Below, in pieces: positions 35,401 to 45,695 of a stretch of 46,319 bases of DNA. Every line of letters begins with the position of its first letter. Within the stretch, counting starts at the first letter, position 1. Location of the stretch: contig NW_020170421.1 of NCBI RefSeq assembly GCF_000524195.1, positions 621,567 through 667,885 on the forward strand, read 5' to 3'. Under the pieces are notes generated by a model that had not been told where the DNA came from, ran no database searches, and saw nothing but the letters and a program-made list of their open reading frames with translations. The translations under genes were made by a program, and so were the position numbers. The DNA comes from Echinococcus granulosus. Lineage: Eukaryota; Platyhelminthes; Cestoda; Cyclophyllidea; Taeniidae.

Positions 35401-37031
35401 AAGTTTAGTGAAGCTCGCAAGACACGACTGCTTCATAAATAAAATGAGAAATTCAAATTACCTGTAAATATTCTTTTGTCCAAGGGGTGGTCATCCATGA
35501 CTTCGGTATTACATTTCGGTTCGGTATGTTTTCAAACAGGGGGGCGTATTTACTCGCCATTTCATCCAACGATTCTTGGAGGCAAAGGATGAGGCATTAT
35601 GTGTACTTGCTATACGGCTGATGATTATGCAGCACGATTATCGTGACACTCAAAGCATTCAAATGACCATTGTACAAGCCTGAGTTTAAAATACATTTTC
35701 ATAATCTAGTGGTCACTGGGGTTTCAAGCAATTTGCATCAAAATATTGGTGTTCTAATCACGATAACTAATGAGGATAACAAATTTGAGCCAAAATAGAC
35801 AATTTGTAAAAATGAGAGGCAAAGCGATTGTTCGAAATCTTTACTTGTTTTACGAAAGAGCGATACCAAAGCATAACTTAACGCTACGTCGGTAATAAGC
35901 AAATTTCAAGTATTGCCCAACTTGCATTAAAAAGGCATTTTAATGAGTACAATTTCGGAGTGTATGGAACAAATTATACCTTTCCCGAGAATCGTCACAG
36001 CCATGATATTGGAGGAGTAAAAATTTTCATAAAACTTAATAAGTTCATCACGAACGTTCCTTGAATTCGCCTTGAGAGTGTCAAAGAGCGTTTCCTTATT
36101 ACCGGTGGTAAATTTAGCATAATCGTGCTCTGGTGCAGCCATAATTTTATCAATTTGCATGATACGGCGATTGTCGACGGCCAAATTTTTCTCGTGCTCT
36201 GAATCAACAGCATTAACCTAAACAAAGTCACATATAAGTCAGATAATCTTGACACCTGATATAGGCAAAACGTCCTTTTGTTAGCCGGCTCACGTAGAAA
36301 GGAAGGTTTTGTTATTTTCATAATCTATTATTGTAAGTCAAAAAGGATCCCAATTACAGACCCCAATTTTTTACGTTGAATACATAAAGCCACATGACTG
36401 ATATGCAAGACTAACAAGATGAAAACTATGCAAACGAGATGAAAACGAACCTCACGCTCAGTGGCTGATTCCGTGAAGAGTGGTGCAACGAATAGTTCTG
36501 AAAACCTTTCGAGTGCTTCATAGAGATATTCAGGAACAATGTCAAAAACGTAACAAGTTTCTGTTGTAGAAGTAAATGCATTGCAGTATCCATTGTGTGA
36601 AGTTATGAATTTAGAGTACTCGTTTTCTCCCGGATACTTCTGGCTTCCCAGAAGGATCATGTGTTCACAGAAATGCGCCAAACCAGGCACGTCAGCTGGA
36701 TCAGAAAAACTGCCGACTCCAACGGCCAGACAGGCTGCCGCCTTATCGGTTTGAGGATCACTTATGAGGAGGACCTTCAACTGATTCCTTAATGTGACTG
36801 CTAGATAAAGCCGATTGTCGCTTTCTGACTTTGCGATTTCGATGTCATGTCGCAAAAGCGCCTTGCTGTCTTCTGAAGTGAACTTCATATTTCCGTCGCC
36901 CACACTGATTCCGATTTCAAAAGACTGAGGACCACCCGGTTTTTCTGCAGTGTTTAGCATTGCTTTCAGTGGAAACGTTGAAAGACAGAAACTATTCTCA
37001 AAAGACTGGAGTGCCAAGGCTTTTAAAGCTG
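23435..37031 (-). CDS. IDE: Insulin-degrading enzyme (insulysin, M16A zinc metalloprotease)
   Basis: Exons from the 5' side: 37031-36451, 36217-35980, 35574-35462, 35384-35291, [one missing], 33126 or 33160-33035, 32389-32309, 32231-32128, 31769-31667, 30097-29880, 28967-28823, 27874-27640, 27323-27232, 27213-27037, 24879-24712, 24533-24394, 24303-24156, 24076-24015, 23936-23847 and 23563-23435 (TGA). Together they give roughly 1000 residues, the usual IDE length. Exon 1 has the inverted zinc motif HFCEH and exon 2 NAVDSEHEKN, which supplies the third zinc ligand. Exon 15 has FNNLRTEKQLG and exon 16 continues YIV, the C-terminal Arg and Tyr of the split active site. IDE degrades insulin-sized peptides inside a closed chamber. 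The 5' end looks spliced (acceptor at 37032); the first ATG in frame is 36960. The exon 13/14 junction and the missing exon are discussed in findings. Confidence 0.92.
24937..24969. repeat. Compound palindrome GTGACGCT..AGCGTCAC + GTCACATATATGTGAC
   Basis: Arms GTGACGCT (24937-24944) and AGCGTCAC (24951-24958) flank CCCTACC. The second arm overlaps a perfect 16-bp palindrome at 24954-24969. It lies in an IDE intron and is the most regular member of a family of similar palindromes at 26626, 31154, 31310 and 33911. Confidence 0.7.
26626..26642. repeat. GTCAC..GTGAC-type palindrome, imperfect
   Basis: Reads GTCACACATTTATGACG; one base of the right arm is altered. Same spacing as the other members. 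IDE intron. Confidence 0.4.
27875..28822 (-). other. IDE intron (0.95 kb)
   Basis: Phase 0 between CTG CGA and CTA AAT TTC. A plus-strand frame at 28148-28369 is not recognised. Nothing else is seen. Confidence 0.7.
30340..31293 (-). repeat. R2 repeat, minus-strand copy
   Basis: The segment 30340-30440, read on the minus strand, is nearly identical to 33815-33916 on the plus strand. The segment 31277-31293 (GGAAATCGAATCGTCTC on the minus strand) matches the sequence just left of the assembly gap (33698-33714). Both ends are therefore seen again around the gap, in inverted orientation, and the natural reading is one element of roughly 0.95 kb. No terminal repeats or coding region are evident. 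The short open frames in it are shared between the two copies because the DNA is shared. Confidence 0.65.
31154..31175. repeat. Perfect inverted repeat CACGTCAC..GTGACGTG
   Basis: 8-base perfect arms around CCATTT, inside the R2 minus-strand copy. Confidence 0.65.
31310..31325. repeat. GTCAC..GTGAC palindrome
   Basis: Reads GTCACACATATGTGAC followed by GCG, just beyond the 5' end of the R2 copy (as read on the minus strand). Confidence 0.55.
33715..33814. other. Assembly gap (100 N)
   Basis: Exactly 100 undetermined bases, the usual placeholder for a gap of unknown size. The flanking bases belong to the R2 repeat on both sides (see findings). Confidence 0.99.
33815..33916 (+). repeat. R2 repeat, plus-strand copy (right part, truncated by the gap)
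   Basis: Starts at the gap edge with GGTGGTGTTTGATTG and is almost identical to the minus-strand segment 30340-30440 through to GTTCAATCGGTCACG, after which the two diverge. Confidence 0.85.
33911..33926. repeat. GTCAC..GTGAC palindrome
   Basis: Reads GTCACGTTTATGTGAC followed by GCT, at the point where the plus-strand R2 copy loses similarity to the minus-strand copy. Confidence 0.5.
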
Positions 37032-37735
37032 AAGAGCAAGAATGGAGCGTATTTAGGAAATGATAACACTTTGAATCCGATATTAAACGCCTCGCTTAAA
37101 TATACTAAACTACAGACTCATTGACCTCTACAAATGCATGGGGTTTGAAATTTTTTACAATTTTGTTGATTAATTCGGCAAGGACAAACAAAATAAAAAT
37201 CGAAGAAGTCTTCCTCTATTCGGAAAGAAATGCAGAAATAAAGAAATGCAGCACTTGAAATAATTCGTGTTAAAAGTGAGCAAAATATGACTAGGATGAA
37301 CACTTCTTAAATTATATTCTGCATAGAATACAGACGGAAATTAGTTCTCAGGGAAAGTTACAAAGTGCACAATCTTCGCATAATGCTAGGACTTTTAAGA
37401 TTTAATAAGCAAAGTTGCAGATTTATTAACGTCTACCTCGTGATAGAATGACAGCGCATGCTTTTCCCGTGAAATCCGAGCACCATTTCATGGGGATGAT
37501 TTATGTGCGTAGCGGTGGTGTAATATGCTCGACTGTGGTGAACTACGTAGGTGCTAGGATTTCTGCAAACTATACTTCTATATTACGGTATAGTCTTTGG
37601 AGCATGATAATAGCTTTCAGCCCCTCCGTTCGTTGGTACCGTACGTACCGTGACATTACAACCTAGTGAGGACTTGAGACCCCAGGTTTGAAATCTGAAG
37701 CTGATTTCTATTTGCGCATTGCTATTTTATCGGAT

Positions 37736-37960
37736 TGTAGCGTCCCGAGACTCCCTGAAGACGAAAGAAGACACAATACTCGGGCAGAATACACATATTC
37801 AGCACGGAGAAGGTGTCTGGGCTATTGGCATGGCCCAAAAGGCCAGCCCACCTTGCGAGGTATAAGGGGCTAATTCAAGACACAAAAGTGGTGCCTCATC
37901 AGTACCGAGGGATAAACCACTATCGTATTACAGGATAATGAAGCCCACATTGCGGTGAAA
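37736..37960 (+). repeat. R1 dispersed repeat, 5' portion
   Basis: Starts TGTAGCGTCCCGAGACTCCC and keeps GAAGACGAAAGAAG, AATACTCGGGCAGAATAC, GGGCTATTGGCATGGCC, AAAAGTGG and CTATCGTATTACAGG. One of the best conserved copies, but only about 0.2 kb long. Confidence 0.8.
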
Positions 37961-37995
37961 TAGTAGCCTGCCCGCGGCACGCCTCATTCCTATAA

Positions 37996-38160
37996 GTAGC
38001 TCCCCGTGACCTCCCTGAAGACGGAAGAAGTCGTAATGGAAGGGCAGAATATGAGTTATCGGAGTACAAAAGGGCTTAGGGACCACTGGCATGGCCTTTT
38101 GGCCATATCACTGGGCAGATATACAATAACCGTGCCCTTCAGTACCCTCGTGAACAAAGC
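37996..38160 (+). repeat. R1 dispersed repeat, 5' portion
   Basis: Starts AGTAGCTCCCCGTGACC only 260 bp after the start of the preceding copy and keeps CCTGAAGACGGAAGAAG, GGGCAGAATATG, CACTGGCATGGCC and CAGTACC. Confidence 0.75.
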
Positions 38161-39606
38161 GAAAAGTCAAATGAACAATCAAATTATTACACTAGTTCAG
38201 ATTTTGAAATCATTGAACTATCAGAACAGGACGATATTTGGCTGTAACAGTTCTTATGTTCTTAATGGAATGCTCTTTTTGATGCAATTCACCAGGTTTT
38301 TTGATAACTTTTCTAGTCGGTGAATGTAGCGGTGTTGATGTGGAGTGTCCATTCCAATGGGAAGTCCTGGATACCATGAATTACTTATTTTAAAAGCTAA
38401 TACTGTGGGTTTTTCGATTACTCATAAATTTATCACCAAAAATATGCTACCTGCTTACGACAACCGAAAATGTGATAATCCGATCATTACCTTCACAAAA
38501 TTATTTCCAAACCGATGGAAAAGAAATTTCCCAAAGTAGTCAAGATTTTGTCAGTTTTGAACTGCCAAGAACAGCATCCCTTTTCCCTTTGCTGCACGCT
38601 GAGTCTTATATAGTGTTGAGGTGAAATGTTCCAGTGTGGAGGAGCATAGTACAGCACATGTTTGTTTGAATATACCATTTGGGAAACAAGCAGGGGAGTT
38701 TGGAAAAACCCGGTGATTGAGTCGACGCCATCGACCCGCAAAAGTGGACAAATCTCAGCCGTCCATGACAACCCACTCTTCAGTAATATGTTATGTCCTT
38801 AACAAACTGATCTTCTCCATGAAGGGATTTGAAATCAGAAGCTCTACTTCTGGCAACAGTCGTGATCGATGGGCCGCGGCGCCAGAGCGGAATGATGAAC
38901 CGTCGGTGCCGAAGAGACCACGTAGTTAAGTGGACAATTAAAAAGTAGGCGATCGCTACGTGCAAGTAGACAGCCTAGCTTTTACTTCTGCGGTAATATT
39001 TAACATAAATTGCAATGTGTATACTGTGGGAATTGCTATCTAGCAAATATCATACTTAATGCAATTTCGTCTTACTTTGCCCTATTCTTCAACTGAGGCG
39101 CAGACATTGCAATACACCCATGCTTGAATGTACCTTGTGGAGGAGAGGCGGTCAGTAAATGCGAACCTCGTGACGGATAGGACGTCATCGGGCCCCGGGG
39201 AGGAAACATCCTGAATGTGCTTAAACCGTGATATTGCTATCCCATAAGGCATGTCCTCCCCATCCAGCTCGTCTGCTCGTTCTATATGTAGGTAGGCTGA
39301 GGTAGAAGAGGCGCCACCGAGCCTATTACAATATGATGTGCTCTGCCAGTAGCATTCCAGAAGTCAAACCCCCATCGATTTTGGCGTTAGCTATACCAGT
39401 CGCTCTCAACGTTTTGAACATAATTTACTCTAAAATATCTAGAGATAGAATTCGCTATTTCCAAATTTACTTGATTGGCAAGCCAGCCCTTAAGATGATG
39501 ATTTCTACCATATAAATTTGGCTGCAACTTGCCCTAAATGCTTATTTCTTCAATTTCAACTTGAATGAATAATGTTTTTGTTACCTTTGTAGTTCGCAAA
39601 GTAGTC

Positions 39607-40488
39607 TGTAGTGCCCTGAGACTTCTCAGACGACCCAAGAAGACATAATACTCGGGTCGAGTAGGTCTGAGGGCTACTGGCATGTTCTGCAGGCCATTCC
39701 GCCCACCGGATGTACTATCTCGGAGACTTAAACACTCGTAAAGCCAAAAGGAAGAGTTTATCAAACAATCATAGTATTACGTAGCCCCTCTTTCTTTTTA
39801 ATCGTCGTCCCTAGTGCTCTCCTTTTTAGCCTTCCGCGCCAGCCATCACAGTCTGTGTTGTGGGTAAAACATCTGCCAACCAGTCGCGCCAGTCAAGTTC
39901 ACGTGCAACTGAGATGGTATCTGACTGCAGTATCAAGGATCCACCTTAGCAATTCCACTGCACCTAGAGCGCTTTGTTTGGGAGATGTTTTGGAGGACAG
40001 GAGGATGCGCAGACCATCACGTGTATCCACAGTCAATCGTAAGAACATTGGCCTAAAAGTAGAGTTAGTTATTAAAGGACGTGCTTCAACACAATCCCGT
40101 GGAGACAAAGTTTTGCCACTTTGTCCTCACTTCAGTGCAGCTCAGTTACATCTGCCTGGGTTTTAACCACCTAGTTGAGAGGTGGAGGAGGTATTGCGTG
40201 CTCACTTAGTTAACATCCTCAAACAGGTACGGCAGATAGACCCGTAATGAAGTTTTTTATATGGTTCACGGCTAGTGTCATTTCAGTTATTGATAGCACT
40301 CCTGCAGAACACGGGACTGAGGCAGTTGCCATAGCTGGATATCATTTTCAGCCCTTCTGTTAGGAGTCATCACAGATTCTCCCATCTGCAGTATATGCCC
40401 TTCTTCCACCACGCCAAGTTTTTGCGCTTAGTAACAGAAATCAAAATAGATATCCTTTAGGATGGGATTTATTTTCTGCTACCACTAG
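39607..40488 (+). repeat. R1 dispersed repeat, long copy (about 0.88 kb)
   Basis: Starts TGTAGTGCCCTGAGACTTC and is collinear with the minus-strand copy at 3249-4117 over nearly its full length, including ATTACGTAGCCCCTCTT, GGATGCGCAGACCATCAC and TGGTTCACGGCTAGTGTC. It ends where the next copy begins. The open frames at 39855-40166 and 39899-40108 lie inside it and have no counterpart in the other long copy, so they are not genes. Confidence 0.8.
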
Positions 40489-40640
40489 TGTAGCGCCCCA
40501 AAACTTCCCTGAAGGCGAAAGAAAGTATGATACTCGGGCAGCATATGTATCGTCGCCCGGCGAAGGTACAATGGCGGAGCCCTCAGTGGTCCGTTACCAA
40601 ACCCGAGAGTAAACAAACAACTCAAGCATCACTAAACACC
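40489..40640 (+). repeat. R1 dispersed repeat, 5' portion
   Basis: Starts TGTAGCGCCCCAAAACTTCC directly after the previous copy. Strong match to the minus-strand copy through GGTACAATGGCGGAGCC and CCGTTACCAAACCC to AAGCATCAC. Faint similarity may continue to about 40.87 kb. Confidence 0.75.
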
Positions 40641-40983
40641 CTCGAGATACCTGGCATTTTAACACATTTTTTGTAGGAAGGGTTTTTGAATATTTAAATA
40701 CCGTGTAGTGATTTGGCCTTTCATTTAACGGGCACTTCAGCTTCCCCCTCGTCGTAGTTCTACTGTGCGGCGTGGCATTCAGGGCATGCCAATAGCCTCT
40801 CGACTCGCCTGCACGTCAGTAATGTTTGTTCATGCATACCACCTTAGCTCATTGCAACTTCGCGGAAGACCCAGACGCCACAGATGTTACTAAGCTGACC
40901 TTACCAGAACAAATCCTTTAAAATTATGTCCAGTTGTATCGGGTGTTTGCATTTCTCCATTTTAATATCAAGTATGGATACAA

Positions 40984-41105
40984 TGCAGCACCCCGAATCT
41001 TTCCTGAGGGCGAACGAAGTCATAGTACATGGGCAGAATATGTGCTGCCGATGTACGGAGGATTCGAGGTCTAAAGCCAGTACCTAAAGGCCATGTCAAA
41101 TAGCT
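40984..41105 (+). repeat. R1 dispersed repeat, 5' portion
   Basis: Starts TGCAGCACCCCGAATC and keeps CCTGAGGGCGAACGAAGTC, ATGGGCAGAATATG and AAAGGCCATGTC, then loses similarity. Confidence 0.65.
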
Positions 41106-43094
41106 TGTAATTTTCCCACCTTGTACTTTGAACTGCCAATGAAACATTCCTTGCAGTAGACTAAATGGAGTAGCGTAGGCGATGACAATCAAGAAGGGGC
41201 TATGCAGATAACAAATGAGTATGTTTGACGGGTGCCTGCGTTAGGCCATTGCCCCAGATGCCTCAGTGAAATTAACCACGATGATGAAAATAGTTTGTAC
41301 TCGTCCTTGATTGCAATGGCTAGGAGCCGTGGCAGAAGATAAGGTGTGGAGCGTTTGCATCAACGCGGCATGAAGTCATGAGAGAATCGTGAAATGGTGA
41401 CTGCAAGACAGGTGTCGATTTGTCCAAACCGCTGAGTTCAGAGGATGCAGCAGGTGCTTTAAGAATGTGACACGACCCATATTTATTCCGTAGGCCTAAT
41501 GTTCCTAATACGATCGTTGGCCTCTACAGGCATGCTTCATTGGGTCCCCTGGGATGACTTGAGGTACTAAAGTATCATTACCGAGTTATTTGTGTGCTCG
41601 GATGGCTTAAGAGATCTTCGGTGGATTTATAGGGCCTGATAATTACCTAACCATCCGCACGGATATTTCAAGGGGGCTTACATCAGATTCGGTTAATCGG
41701 CTAAGAAAAAAAAACATCCGCTGTGGAAGTATGTGCAATTCCACTGGGCCTTAAAAAAAAACATTCAGGGCGCACAATAAAGAGATGGTAGTCCCATCCC
41801 CCTCTTGGCTAAAATACACTGTGAAGGATTGGACTGATACATTTCACCAGTACTATGTTGCCCTCACTTTACAAAGTGAATGCGGATGTCTGATAAAGCA
41901 TTAGGTAGGGGACATTAAGGGACCTCAGATGAATGCTTAACAGCCAATATACGGAAATGTGTAGGAGATAGGCGTCCCATCCCTTCCAACACAATACCTA
42001 CCCAGATTGCTTCAATCGAGCAAGGAACTTGGAGAATCACTCCGTTTCATGTGATCTAAATGAGGGACTGGTTGGGTACTTCCAACAAAATCTCCGGCAG
42101 TTCATTACTCTTGATAGGATACTAACAATTAAATAGTTGCAAGTTGTCATGGGAACGATACAATTTCACATCAAAGCTCAAAAAAAACTTCAGTCATTGC
42201 CGCAGGTAGACAGTATTGTGGTCTTGTGTAAACATAGACATACCCTTTGGCTGTCAGAAGGTGATAGATACTAAAATTTGATTGACAAACACTCCAATAA
42301 AAAATTTTGGTGATCTTACAGGATTTTTGTGCTGTGGAAATGTTCCCGCATATTCGTAAGTCTGCACCTAACTAGCTGTTTTTTTTTCTGAATGTCCTTA
42401 CTTCCTAACAAGTTTCCATCAGACAGAAAACGGAATTGGACAAAATGTCCACTTAGTCTGCAAGTCATGAAGTAAAATTGGTGTTCTTTGATTTCGCAAC
42501 CACCCCAATTTTTTCGTATTTCACTATTTGACACGATTGACATTCTTACTTGGGATCAAGGCGAGTTGAAATGGCGCATGGACCGGAAAAGCCAGCACGG
42601 TCAAATATACAAAACATGCATCACTCTATCGAGCTGAAGGACCGAATCAAGAGGAACTTAAACTCGAATTTGGAATTGATGCGGAGAATGGTCTCTAACA
42701 CGATGTAGCAGTATACACCTATAGCTAACAATGATTTGCAGTTCAATTTACGCTACTGATAGCATCTAGCCATATGTTTATGTGGTTGCTGTCGGAGGTG
42801 AAACAGTGTTGCATTAAAGTCAAACCAGTAGGGTAATAAAAGGCGAATGATCGATGTCCTATGCACTAATAATCATGCCAGCTCAAGCGTGACAAACAAA
42901 ACAACGCAATTGATGTAGATTGTAATAAATATAAAACAAACGTCTTCAATTTAAACAATTTGAGAAGGGTGAAACAGTCGAAAAGGGAGGAGTGTGCGTC
43001 CTGGGCAAACTGGCGAAAATGGGTGGGTCGATAGCGATGAGAGGTATAAATGCTGTTTCACGTTGGACGAGGATCGAAGCGACTAATCGTGCAA

Positions 43095-44481
43095 CTAAGA
43101 CTGGCCTGTGGAGGCGAGAAAGTGGCGAAAGTCCCTCAACACCTCTGGGTTATCAGTGCTCGTAACCCCCTCAATCACAATGTCATCCTCATCGTCGGAG
43201 CCTCCACGCCACTCGCTCGCACCGCCTCCACAGACGAACATGGGGTTGTACAACGAGGCTCCAGCAAGGAGTAAGTCCATAGCCGTGGAACGAATCCACT
43301 TGGAGGGAAATCCATTGTCCAAAATCATCATATGCTTCACTCGAAAGAGCACCTTATCTACTAATGTTGCTAGGTGCTGGGAAGTAATAAAATCCGTCTT
43401 CAGCAAACTCTGATTATCCTTGGAGGAAGAAGAAGGAGGATTTAGGCAGGAAGTTGACACCCAGGTGGTAGGAAGAACATAGGCCTCCGAGTACTGAAAC
43501 AGTAGATTGAAATAGGGCAAAGTTTGATTAAGTTTTGAGAGAAAGGCGTCAAGGAGACAATTCCACTCATTCTTCCGAGGGGAACGCTGTGGTGACTGGA
43601 GAGAGGTGGCAGGAGCGGTGATAGCGTCGGCAGTGGTGGTGAGGGTGACTTGGGACGGTGATGGTGGCTCCGATTTCGACGCCTCGGTCTTCACCGAATC
43701 TAGGTGAACCCGAAGTACGACCTCTGCAAGAATGCACAAATCGATACAGGGGTTGAGAGGCGGGAGATTCACCTGATCATCCTCAGTTTTGTACAGCTCC
43801 GTTATGCACATTACAGTCAAATGCAGTAGTTCAACTAGAAGAACCGGACGATTATCAGCAACGACAGAGTCGCCGGATTCCGAGGTTTCGAGTGGCTTTA
43901 TACCGGCCATTTTTCGTAGGAAATCACTGTCGATGAGACGTAAAGTGTGTTCATGGATTTTGTCGAAAATCCCGCACTCGAGAAGACTATTCACAGGGGG
44001 TGATACAGAGGTTTGAAGGCGCTTGATAATTCGAAACGATAAAGCCGCGTTCCCAGAACGACTAACAGAGGAGTCAACTAGGGCCCCCCCGACATAGGAG
44101 GCGATGGTAGGCATTGACTGAGACTGAATGATTTGCTGCAGCTAAAAAGCGGTAACTCGATTCGTTTTGGCTCTGGCAATTCGTAATAGTGAAACGCCTA
44201 TTTTTTTGCCTAAATGCGTGTCGATGTCTCCCAGAAGATCAGGAGTCATTAAATAAGGGACCAACGTATTTAGTATTCCTTTAAATTCACAAAAACAACA
44301 ATTCATCACAATCACAAGATTAAAATACCTTGAAACAAGCAGGGTCCGAAACCTCCCCACTGAGATCGAGGGCTTGAGACACAATAGTATTTATTATCTC
44401 TTCGGACTGAATCCTTTCCGATTCAGTAGAAGGCAAGATTTCTCCAGCGTCAACACGTAATTCGTATTCGCCACCACTCAT
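43095..44481 (-). CDS. Uncharacterised predominantly helical protein, downstream gene of the V1F pair
   Basis: Exon 1 is 44481-44329 (MSGGEYELRVDAGE, 51 codons). A 50-nt intron follows. Exon 2 starts at 44278 and continues, with one further splice or in-frame TAG at 44142-44144, into a 340-codon frame ending at 43095. The mature product would be roughly 400 residues. Residues after ~50 look like stacked amphipathic helices (ILNTLVPYLMTPDLLG, LLVELLHLTVMCITELY), suggestive of an ARM/HEAT-type fold. There is a Ser/Pro/Thr-rich linker near the middle and an acidic patch (GSDDEDD) close to the C terminus. No signal peptide or membrane segment is clear. I do not recognise the family. The start lies 143 nt downstream of the stop of the V-ATPase F gene and 2 nt after a strong AG acceptor, so it is probably trans-spliced from a shared transcript. 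Confidence 0.7.
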
Positions 44482-44483
44482 CC

Positions 44484-44500
44484 CTACAAAAAGATGTAGT
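44484..44500 (-). promoter_or_regulatory. Candidate spliced-leader trans-splice acceptor
   Basis: On the minus strand the sequence reads ACATCTTTTTGTAG then GG and the ATG of the downstream gene. There is no protein-coding exon upstream that could donate to it other than the complete V-ATPase F gene, so a trans-splice role is inferred from position and from the known use of spliced leaders in flatworms. Confidence 0.5.
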
Positions 44501-44560
44501 TGAAGTAGGAATTCGACGGAAACGAGAAGGCATATTCAAAAAGATGATATGATTCACGAC

Positions 44561-44566
44561 TTTATT
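44561..44566 (-). terminator. Candidate polyadenylation signal AATAAA for V1F
   Basis: A canonical AATAAA on the minus strand, 58 nt after the subunit F stop codon and 80 nt before the start of the next gene. Confidence 0.55.
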
Positions 44567-44623
44567 ACTTAATCACAGATCAAAGACATTGCGCCTGCAA
44601 GAAAGGTAATAGAGGAAAGGAAT

Positions 44624-44992
44624 TCATCTAAAATCTTCTGTTGAGAACATCCCCTTCGCCCTTTTCAGAATTGAATCTTTGTTGGCGTCGTATGGTTTAT
44701 CCTTACTCGGTATCTCCAAAACTGCAGGAATCGGCTCTGTGTGCGCGTCGATGAGATATCTAATCATTTCTGCGACGTTTTGTACTATTAGAATTATGGC
44801 AATATCATCTCGGGTAAGAAACGATGTAAAAGCATTTTCGATGTCGCTTAAAGGGGTGTCTTTGTCCACGGCGAGAAAATTTGGACGACGATTCTTGTCA
44901 AGTTCACCTATGCCTCCCAAAAGAAAGCCTGTACAAGTATCCTCATCACCTATGACTGCTATCAAACGGCCCCTAGAACTAGCAACGGTCAT
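44624..44992 (-). CDS. ATP6V1F: V-type proton ATPase subunit F (V1 sector)
   Basis: A single uninterrupted frame of 122 residues, close to the ~119 of animal subunit F. It carries the family hallmarks in order: [54 protein letters not shown] and [13 protein letters not shown] at the C terminus. Subunit F lies in the central stalk of the cytosolic V1 sector together with subunit D and couples ATP hydrolysis to proton pumping across acidic-organelle and tegumental/gut membranes. The start ATG at 44992 gives [13 protein letters not shown], matching the family N terminus; the frame stays open 12 codons further upstream, but without an ATG. The downstream neighbour begins 143 nt after the stop, and the BTB gene at 45696 is transcribed divergently. 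Confidence 0.97.
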   Translation of the reverse strand: MTVASSRGRLIAVIGDEDTCTGFLLGGIGELDKNRRPNFLAVDKDTPLSDIENAFTSFLTRDDIAIILIVQNVAEMIRYLIDAHTEPIPAVLEIPSKDKPYDANKDSILKRAKGMFSTEDFR

Positions 44993-45695
44993 CCAGATTA
45001 GAGAAGTCAAATGACAGATTCCAGCCAATTAACTTTGGGCACTGATTTTCAACGCATTGCGCACATTCATTTCATAGACTGAAAAAGTGGTTTGCCAAAA
45101 AATAAAATCATTAACTTGCACTTCGATTAAAATTTAAAATCCGCCTATGAATCTAAGAGAAGAAAATATGTGTACTTTTAGATAAAACCACACTACAGCA
45201 ACAAAATGGCACAATACCTTGTAATTAAATATTGGAACTGATGTTGCCGAATTACAAAGAATGGATGTTATAGACTAACTTCCCTCATGGTACATTCTGC
45301 CATGATCACGTGCATATGAAAAAAGGGAATATTTTTGTCCACAGAGTACCTGTATTTTTACTTTGTATAATTAAAAAATGATGCAGCTGATTTTAGAAAG
45401 TCTAAACCCAAAACTGATTAGTAAGTTCACATTTGCAGCAGTATTCAAACTTTTGTACCTATTTGAGAAAAGTTTAATTATGCTGCTATTTTACCACCTT
45501 ACATTTTAAGCAATTGTTTGGAATGGATGTCACTGATATCTATTCATTCAGAGCTAAGGTAAACCTGCTGCTTACTTTCTGCCAATTTCGCGCCGCTTTA
45601 TTTGATCATCACCAACTTTGCGCTGTTGTAGTGGTTGCTTTCTAAATACCTATTTTTTTCTAACTATTGTTGGATCTCGGCGAATTTTATTGAAC
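44993..45695. promoter_or_regulatory. Divergent promoter interval between V1F and the BTB gene
   Basis: A 703-bp AT-rich interval with no recognised exon, from which V1F is read leftward and the BTB gene rightward. No individual promoter element can be assigned with confidence. Confidence 0.4.

Larger units (their letters stand above)
37032..43094. other. Gene-free interval, 6 kb, with clustered R1 repeats
   Basis: Between the 5' end of IDE and the 3' end of the 43-44 kb gene I find no exon with a recognisable protein. The interval holds five R1 copies, all on the plus strand. The part from about 41.1 to 43.0 kb shows nothing that I can name. The promoter and first exon of IDE should lie in its left part. 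Confidence 0.5.

Noticed and set aside
43050..43413. Plus-strand frames of 74 and 101 codons
   Set aside because: They are antisense shadows of the long minus-strand coding exon.
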